From: Lateolabrax maculatus
Lineage: Eukaryota; Chordata; Actinopteri; Acropomatiformes; Lateolabracidae
Direction: 5' to 3'
Assembly: GCA_031216445.1 (NCBI GenBank)
Contig: CM062219.1
Coordinates: 1,427,501-1,491,500, forward strand
DNA: 64,000 nt
Below are positions 9,923 through 22,700 of this stretch, piece after piece. The notes under the pieces were generated by a model. The model saw nothing but the letters and a program-made list of their open reading frames with translations, searched no databases and was not told where the DNA came from. How positions within the stretch are numbered: position 1 is the stretch's first letter; each line of letters starts with the position of its first letter. The position numbers and the translations under genes were made by a program.

Positions 9923-12671
9923 ATGGTAAAGAAGGAACATGTCAGCCAGTGCAACAGTTTGGCTCATTGACAACAATGGAGCTATGTCACAGAGGAATAA
10001 CGTATACCAGGCTTTGGATACTTGTTAGAAGAATCAGTTCAATGACAATAAATAACAGAAATGTTGAATGTCACCAGCTTTACCCTTTAAATAAAGAAGC
10101 CATCAACATAATGATTTTACAGCTGCCTTGGTTCTGCACCCAAACATACAAATTGAAGATTACCAGTAACTATGATACTAATTGAGCTGATTTTTTAATG
10201 AAATCTATAGATTTGTATTATATTCTGCCATTGAGGCTCTTCACAAAATCAATGCCCAGGTGATGCATTATTAATCAGCATTGAGCAGTTCTGTGTTGCA
10301 CTCCTTCACATACAGTGTACAGTTGTTAGTACTAAGTTCAGGCTGTGTGTTCGCGGCCTTTCGAGAACCTCATCAGGATCATCTTGTTTGGCGGTGGGAC
10401 TGTAGGCCACGCTAATCGAGTTCTCTGCTCCTCATTAGATGTTCAGTCAAGAATCCAGGTTGCGAAACATTGACGCTGGAAGTTAATCCAGGGATTGGCA
10501 ACCATGTGCCACCGAGACAACACCAGGCCATTAACACATTATCAGCCGGAGAGTTGTGGGCTAATCAGAGATCACCTGATGCAGTGTTTCTCAAGTTCAT
10601 ATAGGCGTCAGACGGAGGTGTTTCTCTGTGAATAAACCCAAACAAGCAAAGTGTACAGCTTTTGTGAATGTGGTTTATTAAGTGATTTTATGTTAGATAG
10701 GAGCTTTTTTTATGTATTGACCAGTATAATGCAGAAGCTGCAAAGATAAAAGCCTCAGCTAATGGCCTTGTGAAAGCACCATTATAGTGCTGTTGAGTAA
10801 ATCAGTCAGACTTGCAGTAATATGAAAATGTACTTAAAACATGTCAGTTAGGTCGTTATTATTGCAATAATGCGTTGAATATAAGTGGATGAACTGGTTA
10901 CATTATGCACAGCCTTATCTCACATGTTGTTATCGCGCTCGAATGCTTCAGATGGCTTCAGAGGAATTACTTTAATTTGGAACGGATTTGTAAAAGATCT
11001 GAGAATAATGTAGCCAACACGAGAGAGGCGCGAAAGGGGAGAAAGGGAGTGCACGGATGGTATCTGTGAAGCTACTTTCTGAAAATGGCAGAAGTTGATG
11101 AAAGACTGCAGAGAATATGTGCATAACGGGCAAACTTTTTATGCGTGCACGGCTTCAGCGGTCGCAGTTGCGCATGTGTGAGGCTTTCAGCCGCGTGCTT
11201 GTGGGGGGCAGTTAAATGTGGCACTTTGGAGATAGCGTGGTGCTGCCACATTCTCGGCGGGCCAAGGCTGTGTCCTCTGGCAGAGAGGTGAGATTTTGAC
11301 AGCAACACTGGAGGCAGTTGAGATGAGAAGCGTGGGGGAGGGCGATTGGACGGCCCGCTGTTGTAGAGAAATCCATACAAGAGGCGAGACATGACGGAGT
11401 TATCCAGGAGGTGGAGATGCAAGTGAAAACAAGAGAGGCTGTTAGTCGTTTGAGTCACAGACGGACAGGGATTGAGCCAGAGATCGCCATTGTCAGTTCA
11501 CTATATAACCTCCCTGCGCCCAGTTGTTACAGGAGCAATGCAGGTTTCTTATTTTTGGATCAGCTGTAGTCAATAATGTTAATTTTGTAAGTTCACCAGA
11601 AACTGGTTGCATTTTTCAGTTTTTTTTTTAGACGGAGAAAATCACCACTCTGTATTGATTGAAATATTTAAAGTTGGCAAATGGATTGTGTCTTTTTTTT
11701 CTGTTCAGAAACACAAACAGGTGATGATTCTGTCCGTTGAAAATGTACATTTCCAGCCCCGTGCTCTCTAGCTACATAGCAGCTAATAAACAATCCCTCA
11801 GTTATACTTTACCATACCAACACTTTAATCTAGAGATCTGCTAAACTAAAACCTTATCTAACACAAGCTATTGTTATATTGGCTGACATTAGGCCTGCTG
11901 CCAAAGTGGAAACTGTCAACAGCATCGATTTTAGATGATATCTGATATCTTAATTGTCAGTCGTGACTTACCAGAAGTATTATGAAAAACTACACAGCAG
12001 TTATCACTAAATATAATAGCACATTGGAATCACTGAATGTTCATTAATCTGGTTTAAAGTTGACTTCCGGGTAAAGTAAAATAATAATAACAGTCGAGCT
12101 GTGGATTTATCACCCTGTTCTTCATCAGTATGATTTATAATTGTAATTACTTTAGTGTAATTGAAAACAAAATGAGTCTCGTATTGATTCTCCCATCATT
12201 TTAATATTACTCTGCAGCACTCGTGTTGTTTATGTCCCCCTCGGATGCAGCAGTGACTCATTGGAGAAGTACCAATGGGCTCATTTGACCTCTCCAAGAC
12301 AATCCTGCCTCAAACACAGTTTTCCAAGGAACGTTCCGCTGTCACACTTGAATCATCATGGTTTTCGGTCACTGCCTGTAGACGTCGTTTCCGCAGAACT
12401 CGCAGCAATCACGGCTGCTGATTAGAAAACAGGGAGCAGTATTAAGTATTTGGCTCGTCCTGCGATCAGCTGCAGCACGCTTTGTTGGAAATGGGACATC
12501 CGATCCGACATGGTGGTGGCAGCTTTTGAGTTCCTTTTTAATTATATTTGCCTCTTCACCTCAAGAGCAAAAGCATAATTGCATCAAATGTAACGTGTCG
12601 TGTGCAGAGCAGACACATTGGAGCTATTCACAGATAAGCATTTCACTTTGGAGTTTCTGTTGAGGCAGTAA

Positions 12672-12707
<36 letters not shown>

Positions 12708-13698
12708 TTTTTTTTAATGGCATTATCTGGCAGTTCAACGGGAATAAATGTGGACGGTGCCATCGTGTTATAATCACACAAGGTGCTAAATCCCGAAAGT
12801 AACATTGTTACTACTAGTGCTGTTCCCAGCCAACACTGAGATAGCATTGTTTTTCTTCTATTTTAGCTTTTTTTAAGGACAGAAACATTGTAGTATATCA
12901 GATGTAATTCAAAGTCATTTCAGGCCCTCAGTGAATTAATAGGAAATGATTGCATGTCAGAAAATTGCTTAATTTGTTTTTAGGCGGCTCCATTCACACC
13001 CCCTGAATCCCACACATGCTGCATTCAGACGCTGAGCCGGAGCCAGAAAAACAGGTTCCAAAGTCTAGTTTTCCAGGTAAAGAGAGTAATTGCATGTTTG
13101 GAAGCTTAAACAAGCTGTAATAAGTGTTGTTCCCTTCTGCTCGGGGCACTTTTTTTTCATTAGCTTTGAACTGAACTTTTCTTCAGAGATACTGACAGAT
13201 GTAACGCTGCTCATTGTCCTATCACATTATGAGAAATAGAGGTGGGGGTGATAATCTATAATGTAATGATTAAAAATCAGGTTGAGCCTAAAATAAATTT
13301 GAACATGCAAGAACCTTGGCTCTTGGTGCTGCTAGTATGTTATCAACACAGTTCAATTACATGCCCACAGTCACAGCTATAGAAATGTCAGTGACATCTT
13401 GTTAATATGTTAACTATTTACATATCTGCATACTTCCTGTAGCGTTAAATAGTCACAGACACAACGAGGTTACAGTGTCAGTGTTGGGCTCAGCAGCATT
13501 TGTGCCTTTTACACCGACTGCTCAAGGTACTGTGGAAACGTGTAATGGTTCTTGCTAAAAGTCCTAAAAACAAAGATAATCAATGGAAAAAAGAGAGAAA
13601 AGATCTGAGTTGACCTATTTTTCAACCGTTTACACTGCATATACCCTGACCTTTTACTGCGGTACTGAAAGTTACTCAAATGAGACCTCAGCCCGGTG

Positions 13699-13744
<46 letters not shown>

Positions 13745-16700
13745 AGACATATATATATATATATATATATGTGGGTTTCAAAGCCCCTTCCCACCCACGT
13801 GGAGCTCCGTATTGTTGAGACATTTTCATTACCTTTGCTGCAGGCCCAGATTACCTTTCAAAATTCTGTTAAATGTATAAATGTAACTTGAGCAGCTCTC
13901 CTGTCAATGCAGTAAATAAAACAAGTGTGCTGTATAGAATAAATCAAGCTTTTTAGGTATGCACTGACTCATGTAGTTAAGGGTATTTAGGAAGACATGT
14001 AATTAGGTCAGGGTCTCCCACCGTCAAGGTGCTGCTTTGTCATCACAGCAATAGCTGTTGGGGGTTTAAAAAAGGTCACCTAGGAGGCAGCAGAAGACTA
14101 AACTAGTGTCGGTAGCTTTTGGCTTATTGTAAAAGTGGTCATTTTGTTGGCGAGGTAAGCCTGTTTTCATCTAACTGTGCTAACAGCTGCTGAAGCAGAT
14201 GTAATGGAGGCAGAATTATGTAACTACGGCCAAAAGGAAGGTGCAGTGCGTTCTTACGGACCTTGTCGGTGTACAGCCATGCAGTAAAGCATACAGCGGG
14301 TACTATCTTAGGACACAACAGTGCCACGACTCCTTGTTCAGGGACACTTCAGAATATCTTTCTGTTTCCTGACTTCCCCACTGCAGTTTCCCCATCACCA
14401 CTGACACCGTCCCTGTATCTTCCCGTCTTTCAGTCCTCCACCAGATCAAAACAGCTGCCTTACTTGGCATTACGGCTCGTCTCACTCAAATGCATCACCC
14501 ACGTCGGAGTAAACATGATGTACTTTTGGGGGCAGGGTGTTTAGGCCTGCAACTTACAATTATTTTCATTATTGATTAATCTGTCGTTTATTTTCTGCAT
14601 TAATCATCGGTCTATAAATCATTAGGAAACATCACAGTGTCCTAGAGCCGCAGTGATCAACATCCCAAACCCCAAAACATTCAGTCTGTTATAATATAAC
14701 ACTGGGGAAAGCAGCACATTCTTGCATGTCAGAACCTGGAGCTATCTGTTTTTCTTGATAAATGACTGAAAATGAGTCAGATTTTGCTTTTTCTGAACTA
14801 GAGGACAGAATTTTAAAATTTTGTCTCTATAAAGGCAAAGACCTGCTGTCGCATTGAACACTATGGATGATCAGTTGCACATATCATTTACTGAAAATAG
14901 TGGATTTACTGACGTGTTAAAATCTATAATATATGTGTTGGCGATGGGTTAGTTTATGGTGAGACTAGTGTGAGGGGTGATCCATTACCAGTAGAGTGGA
15001 GCTTGGGTTGGGCAACACGACGTATATATCAGGCAAAGGCTGACATTTACAGCTGGAGTTTTGTGTATTTATGGTGTTAACGTCAGTACAAAGTATGTTT
15101 GTTTTCATGTTGCGTGTCTGTTGTTTCATCTCAATCATCTTTGAAATTCTATGAGACTGGAGGCCGTTCGTTTTGCAGTAAATGAAAACCAGCATTTGTG
15201 CCTCATTCATCCACTTGTGGCAGCTCACCACTCATACATGTTCAGCGTCACGGCGATCCCCTGTAGATAATAGTGCCTTATTTATCCCAACGTGCCAGCA
15301 GTCATTCTATCACTCAAACTGCATTGTCACAGCAGGAGCCTCTTTGTTTTCTGCTCGGCCCCGGTCATCTGCTCCTGTAAGCCAGTGTTGATGTGTGAAG
15401 CTGCTGCTGTTGCTAACTGAGGTTTTTCTTTGGTAGAAAGCAAACTGTTCCCAGCAGCAGCAACATTGTTTTTAGAAAGTTGCTTTTCACCATTTTACTT
15501 TTTAAAGGTTACGGTTTGGTACAGATGTGAGCGGTGCCTAACCCTACCATTTACCTCCATTGTATTGGGATGGTGATGGAAATCTACAAACTCAAGCGAT
15601 TAAAACACAAGCTGTGTGCACTGCAGGGCCAGATAACTGTAGCTAAAAGTGTTGAAGTGGGAACGTGCTCTGTGTGATTTGGTTCAACTGACAATATAAA
15701 AAATAACCCATGTTGTACGTGATTCAGTTTTCTTTTTATGCACCTGTGTTTTCATTACCGGCAGGCTTCAACCACAGCTGTCTGTACGGCAAACACCTTA
15801 CAAGTTTGTTGTCTACTGACATCCTTTCACCTAACCTCGCAGATACCGTATGTGTGTTTTATGCCTAATAAGGCATGGCTTTTCTAGTAAACCTTACCAA
15901 CGGTCTTAATATGGCGTCTACAGTAGTGAGGTTTCATACAAATAATCCAGAGTCAGCTGCTAATGATTCAGTGGGGCACACAAACAGGACTCCTCTAAAA
16001 GAGGAAGTGTTTACTTCCTAGGTTCTTGTTCCTGTAGCTGTGGCTGCAGTTGAAATGTTGCCTCCACTGCTCATTCCCGCTCTCCCATAACATCTGGCTG
16101 CATATAACCAGCTCGGACTGCTGGTCCGCTGGCGTCCTCGCTGGTGATTCTTAGGTACCAAGTAGTCCAACTTTCAGCCTTATGAATTGCACTAAGTTAT
16201 AGTTCTAGTGCTGTTTACAGTGCCATGATATTTTTATTGGCTCAAGAAAATATGTAACCTGCAATAACATGTCATTGTCTTTCAAAGTGGGAAGGTTAAC
16301 TTGGCTTTTATTAGAGCTGTTGCTGTGGCGCAACAGTCACACCCTTATTATTGTCCTGTGCCTTTTTTGGCTCACCTGCAACTATAAAAATCTGTCCATA
16401 TATCATTCACTACATGATTAATTATGCACTCTCCTATATATTATAAATTAATACATACATTTTAATATTTAATGAGTTGTTTGAGAATAAACAGATTTTT
16501 TTTTTGGTACACATCACAATATGTCAAATCATGTGTAATTCTTTAAGCCCTACATTTCATTACACTACACACACCGTTGCTCTGATCAAATATACACAAA
16601 CTAGTTATACAGTGCATTAAAGTCTATGGAGACCCATTTATTTACATTGTATTTATAAATAAGCACATGGAAACAGGGGAAACACCACGTGAATCTCTAA

Positions 16701-19700
16701 ATGCTCAGTATTGTACACTGATCCACTGTGAGTTAGCCTGTTATCACGACACGGGTTGTTTGAGTTATTAACTGTAATGCATTAATGCCCAATGCAGAAG
16801 TCTTTATTCATTCCCAGTGCATCCATAACTCAGCCAGTACGGCTCAAGGTCAGTTAGTATTCATATGACTGTAAAAGTCATTCAAAAATAACACCAATCA
16901 GCATCAATGCGCTCTGCAGTCACACTCATTTCCTTCAGGAAATGCTCCTATACTTTTTAATTTACTTTGGACTTGATCCTGGAAACAAAAGGTTATTTAT
17001 GGTTGTGTTGTTTATCTGCTGTTGGAACAGAAAAAACAACAATATCCACCCATGTGAGCAAGCGCTATCAAAATGTAAATACTGGAGAAATTATGGCCGA
17101 GGCACAAGGAGCCAGGGGTTCTCCTTACACATGCTCAGTGTGCGCCTGCGGAGGTGTTTGCAGGTGAAGCCTGGCCTCTTTCCTCCCGTGTATGCCGGGT
17201 GCTGGTGTAGTGTTAATGGGCCTGTGGAGGGGGTGCTAATTGATTCATCCTCCCCACTCTGATTCTCATTAACACCCGTTCCCAGGGTAGCATGTATCTC
17301 TCCAGGTTCCCCCGCAGCCTCCCATGTGTCCCTCTTCCCTCCCTGCAGTTTGACTGTCAGGGGACAGGTGGCCCGGAGAGTCCCAAACCTCGGCCGGGAT
17401 CACAGACAGGAGGTGGAGGAGGAGGAGGAGGACAGCTCTGACATCTCTGAGATTAGGTTATTGTAGCATCTGGCTGAGTCAACTGGTAATGATGTTGTAT
17501 ATTAATCCACTTGTCCTCCCCTCACCCCCTTGTGTTCACAGTATTCGCAGTGTGATGCAGAAGTACCTCGAGGAGAGAGATGAACTGACATTTGACAAAA
17601 TTTTCAACCAGAAAATTGGTAAGTCTCAACGTTTTCTATTACATTAAAGGACAAAATAATCAGATGAAATGCTGCAGACATTGTAATAGAATCACCAGCA
17701 TTCAATAGCATTCCTCTTCAGGGGCGAAGAGACATCCACAGACAATTCAATCAAACAATTGTTGAAGTACAACCATGGTCAACACTCCTCTGAGCAGCTG
17801 AAGACGTGCTCAATTTATACAGAAATCTAGCAAAAAGATATTTTCACTCAAGGCCCACTGGCCAGTGTCTCTTCAGGGCTTCGAACCACATTTCGTCCTA
17901 ATGGGCTGATGGAGTCTCAGGGAATTAGTCAGGAAACCCCATCAGCCTGTGAGATGTGGTGAGAGCACACCCCGACCAACTCTGGCTTTTAAAGGCGGAC
18001 ACATATGATGATATTTGAGAGTTTGATATTTCCAGTAATGATATATTGACCGATTTCCATTTAACATCGTTAAAAAGGTCCTCATAAGGATCCTTTTAGA
18101 TGAGTTTTCTAAAGAATTTTGACAGATTGTGAAAGATATGAACAGTGCTCTTAAGTGGACACTGATTTCATATAAACTGATATTTGTGATAAGTAAATAT
18201 CAGTTTCCAACCAGCTCTCCTTGAAAGCTGTGAACGCTGGTTAGTTTGTCAATCTGTGAAGAATCAACATTTATGTGATACAGATTTGATTTACACTGAT
18301 CTCAAGTTCACTGTTAAATTCATTTTTTTCCTCTAAATTTACCTGATACTTTGTTCCACTTAAGAGTTCATGGACTTTTTTGAACTAATTTATGGTGCAA
18401 ATGTTTGGAAACTTTAGTTTGTTATCGGAGTGTAACAGACTTTACTGAGTCACTTTGCTGACTTTATGACTTGTGCTGTTGTTGCACTATATTATCCCGT
18501 AATGGCCACTTGAGGCCACAGTGGGCGCTGTTACACAGCCTCACTTTACACTTCACTCTGTACTTGTGTAATCAGGGTTATGTGCTGGTCGTTGTTTCCA
18601 TTTTGTTGATAAAATACGTGGATTCGCTCAGCTCTGAAGCTAACAAATCTGTTCACCACTTTGGTCCGGACTGGAATATCTCAACACCTGTTACTGCCAC
18701 CACATTTTACACATACATTCATGGTCCCCAGAGGATGAATCCTGCTGAATTTAGGGATCCTCTGACTTGCCTGCTTTTTATCTCGCCATCGTGCCCAAGT
18801 ACAGCCTCACAGAGCGGCTAGTAGTGACTTTAGACTTTCATTCTCATTTTGTGCAAAACATTCAAGTAGCAGCTTCTCATTTTAGCCAAGGGCAGATTAC
18901 ATAAACTGTAGCTAATTAACATTCGTGCCATAAGTTACTTACCTAAAGGCCAAAATGAAACCTGTTGTCTGGGTAACTGGTGTTTGATAACGGGTGTTCC
19001 ACATTTCATATCTTCTGTTGTTCATCTCATCTGTAATATGTGAAAAATAATCAGGCTGCCACTCAAACCTGTTGTGCACTTGTACAAACACATCTCAACT
19101 GAATCTTTGAATCTCAGTTATTTTTAAAATGTTGACGGCTGAATCCAAATGAACTCAATAAACTGGATTCAGATCGAACCATAAAACTAAGTGCAGATGG
19201 TTTCATTTATAGAAGTGTAGCCATGTGGTTCTTGTCGTGCAACTAATGTGCACCTCCAGCTACCAGATATTACATTTATTGATTGCTTGTGGTCAGAGGT
19301 GAGGCGTTGACTCTGTTGTTATTGGTCTTGCTGGGGTTCTTCCATTACTGCTGCTTGTCCTGACATCTACACCCACAAAGCTGACTGGGCAAAAGCCATC
19401 GATCACAAGCTCATCACTCTGTCCACATTTCTCCACCATGCTGCTAAAACTAAACCACCCACCTACAGGTTATCCTGACAGAGTATTTATTTATTTATTT
19501 ATTTATTTTCATTTTTGCTTCGCCACAGAGCACACGTCGAATAAAAAAGGCCTTTCTCATATTGTCCTTAAACACAGAATGTTCCAAATCTGAGTCCAAA
19601 CGTTGGTTTCCTGTTAATCTTTTGCCTTAGCACACAGATACCCGCTGTCACGTCGCAGTGAGTTATTGGTTGTGATCGTGAGGCGGCTCTGTTTGTGTTT

Positions 19701-22700
19701 AGTGTTGATGTTGTCGATGCAGCGGCTCGATGCAGGGCGTCATGTTTCCTGCTTCCTCGTGCCCTCCAGTCGGTAGCAGCGCCTCTGCACTGGCTCCTCC
19801 GAGTGTTTCCATTCCGAGCAGACAGGCTGTGTGCCAGTAGTTGTGGCGTACCAGGGGACCACAGCCGCCCTGCAGGCTTCTACTAGGTTTACTTACTGTT
19901 CTAGGTCTCAGCCCCCCTGTGAGAAGAGACTGCGTTAATTCTCCCGGCCTCCTTCTCTTTGTCTCCAGCTCTCCCTCCGTCAGACTTGTTGCTCTCTTTA
20001 TTCCTCTGCTTCTTGTGTTCAGTATCACCACCTCACACTTCCTCTCTTTTACTGTGTGTGTATGTGTGTGTTTGGGTTTTGTGTATGTGTGTGGTTTGTG
20101 GGTGTGCACATGCTCATTAGACACCAGTTTGAAACCCATGACACTCACCCATCCAATAATTCCCAGGTGATATTTTGACCTGATTCTGTTATCCACAGTA
20201 TGTTGAGTCCTGCAGATCAGATTCTGACAAGACAATGGGAAATGATATGTGCTATTAAAAATTACACAGATCAACGTAGTGAATGTTTAATCATATCTCG
20301 AGCTGAAACATTCCCTGGTTTCAGCCTCTTGAATGTGAGGATTGTTGTTTTATAACATTGTAAACTGAATCTCTCTGGGGTTTGGACTGTAGCCTGGACA
20401 AAGCAAGCAATTTGATAATGTCACCTTGGGCTCTGGGGAACTGTGAATGTCATTTTTCACTAATCTCTGACATTTAATAGTCCAAACAATTAATCCATTA
20501 ATCGAGAAAAGAATCAGAAGCTTTATTTTTGCATTTTTTAAATGACACTTTTGAACTAAAGGGGATCTGCAGTGTCCTTTTACTTGCTAATGATCGGTCC
20601 ACATGGGGAGTAGACCAGGGCTGCAACTAACAAACATTTTTATGGTCAATACATTGATGGACAATCGAGGTTCCCTTCCTAAAAACACAAGTCCTTTATA
20701 ATCATCCAACCAGAGGAAACAAGCTTAAATAAAGGACGTTTTACTGTCTAATGTTTTCAGTCACATAGAAAAACTTAACAAACTGAGTTTCTGTAGCTGA
20801 TGGTAACGTTACTGTACACACTGAGATTTGGCTTTTGGTTATTTTTTAGTTTAGAAAATATTCCTAATTTAGGTTTGTACCAAACATCAACAGACCATCT
20901 TTCCTTCTACGTAATGAACAATTTGAACTGAATCATGAATATTGAATATTGAAATATATGCAAAAAAAGTCAAGTGATTCTACAAAATAGAGATTTCATC
21001 TCATTAATCCAGCGAGGAGTCTGTTCCAAAGCTGAATCATGTCATCTCACGTCATACCTGATGTTGATAGGTTCCTGTCATAGATCGCCACTGACCAGAA
21101 CTGGTATAAACTTACAAACTCCCACAAACTTTTCAGTAGCCCTGTAATGATATTGATTAATTGTTTAGTCTTTAAAATGTCAGACAGTAATAAAAAACGC
21201 TCATCACAGCATCCCAGAACACCAGGTCTTCCCATTTAAAAATTCAAACTACTTGTTTTGTCCGACTAACAGTCAAAACCCCAAATATTCAATTCATTAG
21301 GTATTTGTGAACCTGGAACCAGTGAATGTTTGGTATTTTTCGTTGATATTGTTTTTAGTAGGTGATGTTTATAGTGAGCACATTATTGGCTTGCTGTTCT
21401 CTCATCTTGTATCTGCGTATCAGCTGATCTGCCCTACCGTCTTCCTCTGAGCCGGAGTCCGTCCCCTGGTTGCTGCTGGTCATTAGTCCAGCTCTCAGGT
21501 CTCATTAGCTGTCGGTTACCAGGCCAGTCAGTGTGCCTCTGCCTCTGGGACATTTACGTTCCCGGTAATCAACCGGCAGCCATCCCCTGCCTAATTCCTC
21601 TGATATAATAGTTGGTTTAGTCTCCACTAATGTTCTCTTTTCCTGATGCCCCTGAAAAGTCAGAAGTATTGATTTTGGCCTGACCAATCAGTCACGGCCG
21701 ACATATCGGTCCCATTATTTACATTTTCAGTTGATGCAGAAGCTGCTTTAGTGTGGACTGAGGAAATATGACAATTTAATGATGATAATAACAATAAGAA
21801 CTTTATTTGTATAGCACAATAACAGGAATAACATTAATAAAACATTTGATAACAATAATATAAAACAATACTAATAAAACCAACAAGGGAAAGCATAGAT
21901 AAGATAAGAAGAACAAAAAGATAAAGATTTAAGAGCTGAAAATGATCCCAAGTCAAAAGCCAGATTAAAAAGATGAGTTAAATTGAGGGTGGCAGCGTCA
22001 CCAGGCTTCTTGTGGGACACAAGGAACTTGTAAAAGAAATGCAGTGGAAGATCGGAGAGTTTGGAACATAAAACGAACCACAGTCACTGATATTGGAAGG
22101 CGCTCTCTTTTGTAAGGCTTTACGAACAAGGAAAATTACTTTTAAAATCAATTCTGAAAGATTTATGAGTCGACTCACAGCAACCTGCAGAGCCTCGTCC
22201 ATCGAGTCTACAGTTGCAGCTGGAGCGGCACAGCTTAGGGAAATGGTTGCAGCTCCACACAGAGAGCCTGTACACATTTGAATGGCAAATACGTGGCTTT
22301 GCATGGAACAAGAGTTAGCTGTCCAGTGCGCTCAAACATAGCACCGTGTGACCATAGAGGTGTCCACGTAGCCATGCAGCGGTTTCAGCAATACAAACAT
22401 TAACCACAAACCCAAACCTGTTGTTTTACGATCTAATACATATGTAAAAATGAACAAACTTCCAATGAAGTATATATTATTAATGCTGGTGTTATTCTTA
22501 CTGAAACAATTGTTAAATATTATACAGTTAAAGCAAGAAAGCAACAGCTATAATTATTTTAGCTGTTTTGTTTGTGCAACATTTCCAAAGAAAGTCCTGT
22601 CACAAAGGGACACAAAGACTCATTCATGCATTAATAACCAGTCCGCCCCTATTATTGCTATGTCCTTCAACTCATTTAATTTGCTGCCCAGTTGGCAGCT

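Larger units (their letters stand above)
6090..17541 (+). other. grk3 intron 1 (11.5 kb)
   Basis: No nested gene was recognised on either strand; the open frames are short and lack domains. Contents: (GT)n 9882-9920, (TTA)n 12672-12706, compound (AC)n/(TA)n 13701-13770, a dispersed repeat 14545-14770, and long stretches of apparently unique sequence. Of these, 10330-10570 and 12225-12560 are balanced in composition and could be conserved non-coding elements. A 108-nt exon-like segment lies at 17349-17456. Confidence 0.7.

Noticed and set aside
19699..20274. 191-codon minus strand open frame in intron 2
   Set aside because: Contains a CA-repeat-derived H/T stretch, no domain and no supporting splice or promoter signals; the + strand is open over part of the same region too.
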